Translations under genes and position numbers: made by a program
Notes under the pieces: generated by a model
What the model saw: the letters and a program-made list of their open reading frames with translations, nothing else
What the model was told of the DNA's origin: nothing
Databases searched by the model: none
Shown: piece after piece, positions 44,980-55,453 of the stretch
Numbering within the stretch: position 1 is the first letter of the stretch
Layout: every line of letters begins with the position of its first letter
DNA from: Sphingobium quisquiliarum P25
GTDB lineage: Bacteria > Pseudomonadota > Alphaproteobacteria > Sphingomonadales > Sphingomonadaceae
Length of the DNA: 63,734 nt
Direction: 5' to 3'
Assembly (NCBI RefSeq): GCF_000445065.1
Contig: NZ_ATHO01000037.1
Coordinates: 1 to 63,734 of the forward strand

Positions 44980-46304
44980 AAGCTTTTGGACTATCTGCCC
45001 TGGCCGTGATGTTCGCGGCCGCTTTCGTGGCCGCGCCTGTCCAGGCGCAGCTGTCGGTCGACGTCACTGGCGAGATCGACAGCAACCTCAAGATCGTCGT
45101 GCCAGCCCTGCCGCCGCAGGCCGAAGTTTCCACCCCGGCCGGGTCCTCGACCGAACTTGGCCGCAAGATCGCCGAAGTCATCGCGACCGACCTCAAGGGG
45201 TCGGGCCTGTTCGATCCGTCCGGCCCCGGCGGCGTTCCCGCCATCGCCTTCCCGGAAGTCACCAATCCGGCCTATGACAAATGGGGCGCTTACCAGGCGC
45301 TGGTGCAAGGGTTCGTCCGCACCACGGGCGGCGAGGCGGACATCACCGTGGGCTGCTATCTCTACGATGTCGCGCTCAAGCAGGAACTGACGCGGCAGGG
45401 CTATGTCGTCGCACCGCGCGACTGGCGGCGCGCCGCGCATAAATGCGCCGACGCCATCTATGCCCGCCTGTCGGGAGAAAGCCCCTTCTTCGACAGCCGC
45501 ATCGCCTATATCGCGGAAAGCGGCCCCAAGGGGAATCGCACCAAGCGGCTGGCCATCATGGACAGCGACGGCGCGAACCACCGCTTCATCACAAATGGCC
45601 AGTCGATCGCCCTTACCCCGCGTTTCTCGCCGGATTACAAGTCGATCGTCTATGTGAGCTACCTCAACAACCGGGTGCGCATCTATGTCTATGACATTGG
45701 CACTGGCAGGCAGCGGCTGGTGACGGAAAGCAACAATCCCACCTTCGCGCCGCGCTGGTCGCCCGATGGGCGCAACATCCTCTTTTCCATGGCGGTGGCG
45801 GGCAATACCGACATCTATCGCGTGCCCGCCAGCGGCGGAACGCCCACACGGCTCACCACCGCGCCGGGCATCGATGTCGGCGGCAGCTATTCGCCGGACG
45901 GCACCAGGATCGTCTTTGAAAGCGACCGTTCGGGCAGCCAGCAAATCTATGTGATGAACGCTGACGGTTCAGGCCAGCGCCGGATCAGCCATGGCGGCGG
46001 CCGCTATGCCACGCCCGAATGGAGCCCGCGCGGCGACCTGATCGCCTTCACCAAGATTTCCGGCGATTTCAAGATCGCGGTCATGACGCCAACCGGCGAC
46101 AATGAGCGCATCCTGACCAATGGCTGGCAGGACGAACAGCCGACCTGGTCGCCCAATGGCCGCGTGCTGCAATTCTTCCGCACCACCCCCGGTCGCGAAG
46201 GCAGCAGCCAGGTGTGGCAGGTCGACCTGACCGGCGTGAACGAGCGGCGCATCCCCACGCCGCTCAGCGGTTCCGACCCCGCCTGGGGCCCTTTGCTTCC
46301 CTGA
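44976..46304 (+). CDS. tolB: Tol-Pal system periplasmic beta-propeller TolB
   Basis: This 442-residue periplasmic protein begins with a signal peptide ending near VQAQ (residue 24), then the small alpha/beta N-terminal domain, then a six-bladed beta-propeller (SPDG-type repeats such as FSPDYKSIVYVSY, WSPDGRNILF, YSPDGTRIVFES, WSPNGRVLQFF). TolB bridges Pal and TolA. The start is ATG 44976, with AAGGAAGG just in front, overlapping the tolA stop. The frame up to 44931 is not used. Confidence 0.97.
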   Translation: MKAFGLSALAVMFAAAFVAAPVQAQLSVDVTGEIDSNLKIVVPALPPQAEVSTPAGSSTELGRKIAEVIATDLKGSGLFDPSGPGGVPAIAFPEVTNPAYDKWGAYQALVQGFVRTTGGEADITVGCYLYDVALKQELTRQGYVVAPRDWRRAAHKCADAIYARLSGESPFFDSRIAYIAESGPKGNRTKRLAIMDSDGANHRFITNGQSIALTPRFSPDYKSIVYVSYLNNRVRIYVYDIGTGRQRLVTESNNPTFAPRWSPDGRNILFSMAVAGNTDIYRVPASGGTPTRLTTAPGIDVGGSYSPDGTRIVFESDRSGSQQIYVMNADGSGQRRISHGGGRYATPEWSPRGDLIAFTKISGDFKIAVMTPTGDNERILTNGWQDEQPTWSPNGRVLQFFRTTPGREGSSQVWQVDLTGVNERRIPTPLSGSDPAWGPLLP

Positions 46305-46381
46305 CATGGAACTCTATCGTCCCGGCGGCGTAACGATCTTAGCGCCGCCGCGGATTCCCACTCGCTCCAAAGGAGATGCCG

Positions 46382-46897
46382 ATGAAACTGTCCCGCCCCC
46401 TGCTGATCGCCGCTTCCGTCCTCGCGCTGGCCGCATGCGGGAAGAAGGCGCCCAAGGACCTGCCGCCGCCGCCCGCCGGGGATACCAGCGCGCAGACCGG
46501 CACCGGCACGGGAACCACCAGCGGCCCGGTCAAGGGCAGCCAGGAGGATTTCGTCGCCTCCGTCTCGTCTGACCGCATCTTCTTCGGCACCGACCAATAT
46601 GATGTCGATGCGCAGGACCAGCAGACGCTCCAGAGCCAGGCCGCCTGGCTGCAACAGAACCCCAATGTGCGCGTCACGATCGAAGGCCATGCCGACGAAC
46701 GCGGGACGCGCGACTATAATATCGCGCTGGGCGAACGCCGCGCCAACGCCGCGAAAAACTATCTCGCTTCGCTGGGCATCGACCCCAGCCGGATCAACAC
46801 GGTGAGCTATGGCAAGGAGCGCCCGGTCGCGCTGGGTTCGGATGAATCCGCCTGGGCGCAGAACCGCCGGGCCGTCACCGTGACTGTCCAATATTAA
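46382..46897 (+). CDS. pal: Peptidoglycan-associated lipoprotein Pal
   Basis: This 171-residue outer-membrane lipoprotein has a lipobox LAAC (Cys20) after its signal sequence, a Gly/Thr-rich linker and a C-terminal OmpA-like domain that binds peptidoglycan (with IEGHADERGTRDYNIALGERRA). The start is ATG 46382, which has AAAGGAG 7 bases upstream, while the frame begins 6 bases earlier at 46376. Pal completes the Tol-Pal complex. A good terminator follows. Confidence 0.97.
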   Translation: MKLSRPLLIAASVLALAACGKKAPKDLPPPPAGDTSAQTGTGTGTTSGPVKGSQEDFVASVSSDRIFFGTDQYDVDAQDQQTLQSQAAWLQQNPNVRVTIEGHADERGTRDYNIALGERRANAAKNYLASLGIDPSRINTVSYGKERPVALGSDESAWAQNRRAVTVTVQY

Positions 46898-46926
46898 AGC
46901 CTACGGGTCGCGCCAGGCTTTAGGGA

Positions 46927-46956
46927 GCCCGCCGGTGAGTGGACCGGCGGGCTTTT
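46927..46956 (+). terminator. Terminator of the tol-pal operon
   Basis: GCCCGCCGGT-GAGTGG-ACCGGCGGGC is a perfect 10-bp stem followed by TTTT, about 30 bases after the pal stop. It is a clear rho-independent terminator. Confidence 0.9.
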
Positions 46957-47021
46957 CCATTGGCGGGGCTTGACCGCCGCGCACTGTGGGGCGTGAGTAT
47001 AACGGCTTCCCCTCTCCATTT

Positions 47022-47094
47022 CCGTCCGGGCTGAGCGAAGTCGGAGCCTTCGCTGCGCTCAGGCGGGGTCTTCGACTTCGCTCAGCCCGAACGG
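47022..47094. repeat. Extragenic palindromic repeat after tol-pal
   Basis: CCGTCCGGGCTGAGCGAAGTCGGAG and inverted CTTCGACTTCGCTCAGCCCGAACGG are arms of the common repeat, lying between convergent pal and the MarR gene. It is among the clearest copies in the window. Confidence 0.85.
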
Positions 47095-47145
47095 TCGGGG
47101 CGCGCGGTCACGGCAGGTCACGCTTTATCCCGGCCGGAGCAGTCC

Positions 47146-47595
47146 CTAAGCCTGCCCCCGGCGCTCGGCGATGCGGCGGGCGATCAGTTCCATCATGTTG
47201 ACGGTGATTTCGACCGCGGCGTCGGGAACGCCGTCGAACAGATCGCGCGCCAGATCGCCCAGGCGCGCCTCGATCCGTCCGGCAAGGTCCCGCCCCGCAG
47301 GCGTGAATTCGACGCGGTTCGATCTTTTGTCCTGCGGATGGGGAAGGCGTTCAATCAGCCCCATCGCCGCGAGCTGATCCAGCGTCCGCACCAGCGATGG
47401 CTGGGTGATGCCCAGTTCGTCGGCGAGGTCCGCCTGCCGCACATCCGGCCCCAGCCGGGCGAGATGCACCAGGCACCATCCAGCGCTGGCCGAAACCCGC
47501 AACTCCGCCAATGCCTGGTCCGCCAGATGCCGCCAGCTTCGCGCCACCTGCGGCATCTTCTGCACCAGTGCGTGCGTCAGGACGGACCGGGACAT
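47146..47595 (-). CDS. MarR-family transcriptional regulator
   Basis: This 149-residue protein has the MarR winged helix (QADLADELGITQPSLVRTLDQLAAMGLIERLPHPQDKRSNRVEFT) with the conserved wing DKRSNRV. MarR proteins are usually dimeric repressors that respond to small aromatic compounds or oxidation. It is a single gene, 44 bases downstream of a 101-residue protein on the same strand. Its target is unknown. Confidence 0.93.
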   Translation of the reverse strand: MSRSVLTHALVQKMPQVARSWRHLADQALAELRVSASAGWCLVHLARLGPDVRQADLADELGITQPSLVRTLDQLAAMGLIERLPHPQDKRSNRVEFTPAGRDLAGRIEARLGDLARDLFDGVPDAAVEITVNMMELIARRIAERRGQA

Positions 47596-47639
47596 CAGGA
47601 AGGACGCGCGGCGCTGTCAGTCACGGTCGGCAGCGCCCC

Positions 47640-47945
47640 TCACTTGCGCCGGGTGCCGGAAAAGCCCGCCGCGCCGAATGCGCCCAGTTGCATGGTGCCG
47701 TTGATCGTGTCGCCGTCCACAACCGCTTCGCATTCCATGGTCATCGGCATGGGCAGCGTCATGTTCATCTTCCAGCTGAGCTTGTCGCCGTCCACCTTGC
47801 CTTCATCGACGTCCAGCGACCCCATCATGCCAGCAAAGGTGCCATGAAAGCTGTTGCCGGAGCTGATGACCGTGAACACCCCCTTCTGATCGCCCAGCGG
47901 CGTCTTCGCCACGCAGTCATAAGCGCCATCGACATTCGCCATCAT
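47640..47945 (-). CDS. Small hypothetical protein, 101 residues
   Basis: This soluble protein (beginning MMANVDGAYDCVAKTPLG) is rich in Gly, Asp, Thr and Met with alternating strands, probably a small beta-barrel or sandwich. The start at ATG 47945 has AAGGAG 5 bases upstream; the frame extends to 47966 but that start overlaps the peptidase stop. There is no signal peptide. I do not recognise the family. It is close to the M16 gene, which lies immediately upstream, and 44 bases before the MarR gene. Confidence 0.75.
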   Translation of the reverse strand: MMANVDGAYDCVAKTPLGDQKGVFTVISSGNSFHGTFAGMMGSLDVDEGKVDGDKLSWKMNMTLPMPMTMECEAVVDGDTINGTMQLGAFGAAGFSGTRRK

Positions 47946-47965
47946 TCCATCTCCTTGAGCTGCCA

Positions 47966-50836
47966 TCAGTCGGCAAGTGTTCCCATTTCGACGGGCAAGC
48001 CCACCGCGTCAAGCTGCGGCCGGACCAGCTTCGCGTCGCCCACGACAACCCAGATCAACCGATCAGGATCGATCGCCTCGCGCGCTGCCTTGTCGAGATC
48101 GGCCGCCGTCATCGCCCGGTAAAGGCCGGGCAGCTTTTCGTAAAAGTCGTCCGGCCGGCCCAGCAGGCGGTTGCGCATCATCGCGGCCATCAGGTCGGAC
48201 GAGGTTTCGAAGCTGCCCGGCAGCGACAATATCTGGCTGTTGATGGTCTGGTTGCGTTCGGCCTCTGTGGTGCCTTTGGTGGTCAGGAAATCGGCTATGT
48301 CCTTGCGCGCGGCGGCGATGGACGCGCCGGTCTTGTCCGTCTGCACGGGCGCATAGACCAGCAGCGGGATCGTTTCCTTCACCCCCGGCAGCATGCTGCC
48401 AGCGGAATAGGCCCAGCCCTTGCTTTCCCGCAGGTCCATGATCAGCCGCGACGTCGAACTGCCGCCCAGAACTTCATTGGCGGTCAGCAGGGTCACGGGA
48501 TTATCGGTGCCCTGCTTGTTCGTCAGCAGGCCCGCAAGGATCATCGATTGCGGGCTTTGCGGCTTGTCCACCAGGACGATCCGCGCGGGACGCATCATGC
48601 GATCCATGCGGAACAGCTTCGTGCCCCTGGCGACCGCCGGAGCCTTCCAGTCGCCAAAGCGCTTTTCCAGCAGCGGCATGATTTCAGCAAGGCTGGTGTC
48701 GCCGGTCACGAAGATGGTCGCATTGTCAGGCCGCATCCATCTGTCATGGAACGCCGCCAGATCCGCCCGCGTGACCGCCTTTACCCCGCTTTCCGTGCCG
48801 GAGCCGGTGAAAGGAATGCCGTAGGGATGCGCCCCGCCATAGAGCAATGGCGGCAGCAGACGTTGAGCGATCGGCATCGGCTCGGTCTTTTCAGCGGCGA
48901 TGCGGGTCAGCAACTGACCGCGAAGCCGCTCGACCTCGGCAGGCGCGAAGGCGGGATTGCGGATGATGTCGGCGAGCAGGCCCAGCGACGCGTCGAGATT
49001 GGGCTTGAGCGCATAAAGGCCGACATTGGTGGCATCCATGCCGTTGCTGGCGCCGATCGACGCGCCCAGCCGCTCCTGCTCCTCGGCGATCTGCACCGAG
49101 CTGCGCGTTTTCGTGCCTTCGTCCAGCAGGGCCGTGGTCAGCGCCGCCGTGCCCAGCCTGGCCTTGTCATCGGCGGCATTGCCAGCGTCGAAGGAGACAG
49201 AAACCCGAACCACCGGAACGGTGGCGCGGCGGGCGAAGACGACCGGGATGCCGTTTTTCAGCTTCGCCTGTTCGACATCGGGGAAGTCCAGATCCTTGAC
49301 CGGCTCGATCGGCGGTTCGGCGACCTTCGTGCGCGGCGGCGGGGTGGCTGCGACCGGCGCGGGCTTGCCCGGATCGCGGAAATAAGCGGGATGATGCGTC
49401 ACATTGCCCGCCAGCGCATTATCCTCCGCCGACCGCTCTCCCGGCGCGACGGTCAGGCGGAATACCGGCCGTCCCAGCCATTTGCGCGCGGCGTCGCCAA
49501 CGGACTGCGGCGTCGCGGCGGCGTAGAGGGCCAGATCCTTCTTATATTTGCCCGGATCATTCGAATAGACCGCGCCTTCGGCCAGCGTCACCGCCTTGCC
49601 GCTGAAGCCGCCGACCTTTTCCAGACCGGCGATCGTGCCCGAAAGCTGCTGCGTCGCTGCGCGCTGCACTTCGTCGGCGGCCGGCCCCCTGGCAAGATAA
49701 TCGGCGAGCAGCTGGTCGAGCCGCTTGCCGACGGCCACGGCGTCCTGCCCCGGCTTCACATCGACCGTGATCTCAGCGATGGACAGCTTCTCGAACGGCT
49801 GGATGCTGGCCTTGACGCCGACCGCAACCTTTTCCTGCCGCACCAATATATTGTCGAGGCGGGACGATTTGAGGCCGCCAAACACCGCCATGGCAAGGTC
49901 AAGCTGCGGCAGGTCGGCCGAATTGACCCCCGGCACGATCCAGTTGCGGTAAAGCCGGGTCGCCGCGACATTGTCGTGCATCAGCTTTTCGACATCCTTG
50001 TCGAGCGTGGGCACCGATGCGTCCACATCCCTGGGCGCGGGCCCCGCGGGAATGTTGCCGAACCACTTTTCGACCTTCGCCCTGGCGGTGGGCACGTCGA
50101 TGTCCCCGGCCAGCACCAGCACGGCGTTGTTGGGACCGTAATGCGTCTTGAACCAGTTCTGCACGTCGGCAAGGCTGGCGGCGTTCAGGTCGGCCATCGA
50201 ACCGATGGTCGAATGCCGGTAGGGATGACCTTCGGGCAAGAGGGCCGCGAGCTGCGCATATTCGACGAGGCCATAGGGCTCATTCTCGCCCATGCGCTTT
50301 TCATTCTGGACGACGCCCCGCTGGGTATCGAGCTTGGCCTGGGTGACGGCGCCCAGCAGATGGCCCATCCGGTCGGACTCAAGGAACAGCGCCCGGTCGA
50401 GCGCGCCCGTGGGCACCGTTTCGAAATAGTTGGTGCGGTCGAACCAGGTGGTGCCGTTCCAGTCGGTCGCGCCGATATCCTCCAGCCTTCCGAAGAACGG
50501 CCCATCGGCATTTTCCGACCCGTAGAACATGAGATGTTCGAACAGATGAGCAAAGCCCGTCTTCCCCTTGGGCTCGAAGCGCGATCCAACATGATACCAG
50601 ACCGACACCGCCACCACCGGCGCCTTGCGATCGGTATGGACGATGACCCGCAGCCCGTTTTTCAGCGTGAACTGCTCATAGGGAATGTCGACCGCGGCGA
50701 CGAGGCGGGACAGCGGCGCGGGGGCGGCGGCCGGAGCGGGCGCGGCCGCCAGCGCGGGAACGGCCAGGATCGGAAGGGCCAATGAGGACAGGCCAAGCGA
50801 CAATGCCACGCGGCGCGACAGGGGAAGAAATGACAT
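47966..50836 (-). CDS. Exported M16-family zinc metallopeptidase (double-length, pitrilysin-like)
   Basis: This 956-residue protein has a signal peptide (up to about residue 30, ending ALAA) and two M16 halves. The first half carries the inverted zinc motif HxxEH (H97, E100, H101) in FAHLFEHLMFYG and the downstream NEKRMGENEPYG glutamate region. The second half lacks HxxEH, as in catalytically inactive partner domains. The start is ATG 50836 with GAGGG 7 bases upstream; the frame starts earlier at a TTG that I do not use. It degrades small peptides or misfolded proteins in the periplasm. Divergent from the M28 gene. Confidence 0.93.
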   Translation of the reverse strand: MSFLPLSRRVALSLGLSSLALPILAVPALAAAPAPAAAPAPLSRLVAAVDIPYEQFTLKNGLRVIVHTDRKAPVVAVSVWYHVGSRFEPKGKTGFAHLFEHLMFYGSENADGPFFGRLEDIGATDWNGTTWFDRTNYFETVPTGALDRALFLESDRMGHLLGAVTQAKLDTQRGVVQNEKRMGENEPYGLVEYAQLAALLPEGHPYRHSTIGSMADLNAASLADVQNWFKTHYGPNNAVLVLAGDIDVPTARAKVEKWFGNIPAGPAPRDVDASVPTLDKDVEKLMHDNVAATRLYRNWIVPGVNSADLPQLDLAMAVFGGLKSSRLDNILVRQEKVAVGVKASIQPFEKLSIAEITVDVKPGQDAVAVGKRLDQLLADYLARGPAADEVQRAATQQLSGTIAGLEKVGGFSGKAVTLAEGAVYSNDPGKYKKDLALYAAATPQSVGDAARKWLGRPVFRLTVAPGERSAEDNALAGNVTHHPAYFRDPGKPAPVAATPPPRTKVAEPPIEPVKDLDFPDVEQAKLKNGIPVVFARRATVPVVRVSVSFDAGNAADDKARLGTAALTTALLDEGTKTRSSVQIAEEQERLGASIGASNGMDATNVGLYALKPNLDASLGLLADIIRNPAFAPAEVERLRGQLLTRIAAEKTEPMPIAQRLLPPLLYGGAHPYGIPFTGSGTESGVKAVTRADLAAFHDRWMRPDNATIFVTGDTSLAEIMPLLEKRFGDWKAPAVARGTKLFRMDRMMRPARIVLVDKPQSPQSMILAGLLTNKQGTDNPVTLLTANEVLGGSSTSRLIMDLRESKGWAYSAGSMLPGVKETIPLLVYAPVQTDKTGASIAAARKDIADFLTTKGTTEAERNQTINSQILSLPGSFETSSDLMAAMMRNRLLGRPDDFYEKLPGLYRAMTAADLDKAAREAIDPDRLIWVVVGDAKLVRPQLDAVGLPVEMGTLAD

Positions 50837-50991
50837 GAGCGCCCTCATCAAAGGTCGGGATCAGGCCGCAAGGAACAGCGGCAGGCCATGGCAGCATAGC
50901 GAGCGGCTTTCACGGCGCAATATGCATTAGGCTGGACAGCGGGAACAGGCGCGATAGGCTATCTGCTTCAAACATAAGAAGGTTCACGCCG

Positions 50992-52617
50992 ATGCGCCCC
51001 CTGATGATCTTGCCCGCCCTTGCCCTGACGCTCGCTGTGCCCATGGCCGCAGCAGCGCAGCCCGCCGCCATATCCGCCGGACAGATCCGCGCCGATGTCG
51101 CCTTCCTGTCGGACGATCTGCTGGAAGGCCGCGACGCCGGGACGCGCGGCTATGACATCGCGGCCCGCTATGTCGCCGCCCGCTTCGAAGCGCTGGGCCT
51201 GCATCAGGCGGTCCGGGACAGCTGGTATCAACCGGTGACGCTGTCGGTCGCGCGGCTGGCCGGGGACAGGAAAGCCTCGCTCACCATCGGCGGCAGGCGG
51301 TTCGACAATGGCGGCGACGTCGCCATCGCTCCCTTCGGCCGGGAACCGCAGCAGGCGCTGGAGGCCCAGGCGGTGTTCGTCGGCTATGGCCTGAAATCCG
51401 CGCGGGAGAAGATAGACGACTATGCCGGGCTCGACCTGAAAGGCAAGATCGCGGTGGCGCTGTCCGGCTCGCCCGTCGGCATGCCCAGCGAAGTCGGCGC
51501 GCATCTGGCCGCCGAAAAGGCGCTGGCCGCGCAGGAAGCGGGCGCCATCGGGTTGATCACCATCCCCACCGACGCCATGCTGGGCCGCACATCCTGGACG
51601 AAGATCAAGAGCCGGGCGCAGGAACCGGCTGTCAGCTGGCTGGAGACGGACAGCCAGCCTTTCGTCCGCACCCCCGGCATCCGCATCACCGCCACAGTCA
51701 ATGATGCGGCCGCTGACGCATTGCTGGCCGGATCGGGCCACAAGCTTGGCGCCCTGCGCGCGCAGGCTGCGAAAAAGGGCGGAAGGCCCAGGGGCTTCGC
51801 GCTCAAGCCGTCCGTCCGCATCGAACGGTCCAGCAGCGCCGCCACCGCGCCCAGCCGCAACGTCGTCGCCATCCTGCCCGGTTCCGATCCCGTGCTGGGG
51901 CAGGAATATGTCCTGCTGATGGCGCATCTCGATCATCTGGGCGTCAAGGACAGCGCACCGGGCGCGGACAAGATATACAATGGCGCGATGGACAATGCGT
52001 CCGGCGTCGCGACCATGCTCGCGGTGGCGAAGGCCTTCGCTGAAAGCGGCCACCGGCCCAAAAGGTCGATCCTGTTCGCCGCGGTCACGGCAGAGGAGGA
52101 CGGCCTGCTCGGATCGCAATTCCTTGCGAAAAACCCGGTGCTGCCGCAGGGCGGCAAGCTGGTGGGCGTGGTCAATCTCGATATGCCGATCCTGACCTAT
52201 GACTTTCAGGATGTGGTGGCCTTTGGCGCGGAGCATTCGACGCTTGGGCCGGTCGTCGCGAAGGCGGCGGGAGCGGAGGGCGTCTCGCTCTCTCCCGACC
52301 CGCTGCCCGCCGAAGGATTGTTCACGCGATCCGACCATTATCGCTTCGTGCAGGAAGGCGTTCCAGCGGTCTTCCTGATGACGGGTTTTGCGGGACCCGG
52401 ACGGCAGGCGTTCGAACATTTCCTCAAGACCGACTATCACCAGCCGTCCGATCAGATGAGCCTGCCCTTCAACTGGGACGCGGCCGCCAAGTTCGCCAGG
52501 GTCAACTATGCCATCGCGCGCGAGATCGCGGACCAGCCGCAAGCGCCGCGCTGGTACAAGGGAGATTTCTTTGGCGACGCCTTTGCGCCGGACGCGGCGA
52601 AGGCGGCCAAACCGTAA
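50992..52617 (+). CDS. Exported M28-family aminopeptidase
   Basis: This 541-residue exported zinc aminopeptidase has a signal peptide (about 1-22) and an M28 core split by a PA-type inserted domain. Zinc ligands are visible in order: LMAHLDHLG, NGAMDNASG, TAEEDGLLG, VNLDM and TDYHQPSDQ. It removes N-terminal residues from peptides in the periplasm. The start at 50992 has AAGAAGG in front. It is divergent from the M16 gene, with a shared 155-base promoter region, so both may respond to the same signal. Confidence 0.93.
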   Translation: MRPLMILPALALTLAVPMAAAAQPAAISAGQIRADVAFLSDDLLEGRDAGTRGYDIAARYVAARFEALGLHQAVRDSWYQPVTLSVARLAGDRKASLTIGGRRFDNGGDVAIAPFGREPQQALEAQAVFVGYGLKSAREKIDDYAGLDLKGKIAVALSGSPVGMPSEVGAHLAAEKALAAQEAGAIGLITIPTDAMLGRTSWTKIKSRAQEPAVSWLETDSQPFVRTPGIRITATVNDAAADALLAGSGHKLGALRAQAAKKGGRPRGFALKPSVRIERSSSAATAPSRNVVAILPGSDPVLGQEYVLLMAHLDHLGVKDSAPGADKIYNGAMDNASGVATMLAVAKAFAESGHRPKRSILFAAVTAEEDGLLGSQFLAKNPVLPQGGKLVGVVNLDMPILTYDFQDVVAFGAEHSTLGPVVAKAAGAEGVSLSPDPLPAEGLFTRSDHYRFVQEGVPAVFLMTGFAGPGRQAFEHFLKTDYHQPSDQMSLPFNWDAAAKFARVNYAIAREIADQPQAPRWYKGDFFGDAFAPDAAKAAKP

Positions 52618-52775
52618 AGCTCACCCCGCGAAGGCAGGAGCCTGGTTCCGCCTTCTGAACCCGGTTTCCGTCTTCGCAGGAACATGGAGTATCAGTCTAA
52701 GGAATTTTGCGTAGCGCCTCTTGTGTGTCTTTTATGCCACATTACATCCGGGCAAGTTTCACGAAGGGTTAGCTC

Positions 52776-55355
<2,580 letters not shown>

Positions 55356-55395
55356 TGTCTCCATGCTCCTGCCCTCGCAGGCGCGCATAGCACAA

Positions 55396-55432
55396 AGGGG
55401 CGCTTCCGTGATGGAAGCGCCCCTCCTTTTTT
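55396..55432. terminator. Terminator between clpB and the TonB receptor gene
   Basis: AGGGGCGCTTCC-GTGAT-GGAAGCGCCCCT is a perfect 12-bp stem. On the + strand it is followed by CCTTTTTT, an intrinsic terminator for clpB. On the minus strand the run TTTGTG is weaker, so it may also serve the receptor gene. Confidence 0.9.
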
Positions 55433-55453
55433 GCCTTTGCGAGACCCGAAGGA

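Noticed and set aside
47640..47966. Longer reading of the 101-residue protein starting at 47966
   Set aside because: That start overlaps the peptidase stop and leaves the good AAGGAG site inside the frame.
48548..50785. 745-residue open frame opposite the M16 peptidase
   Set aside because: Antisense shadow; the peptidase carries HxxEH and a signal peptide.
52700..52745. Possible heat-shock promoter before clpB (CTTG about 17 bases ahead of CATTACATCC)
   Set aside because: Only the CTTG part fits the known consensus well; the -10 part is too weak to list as a feature.
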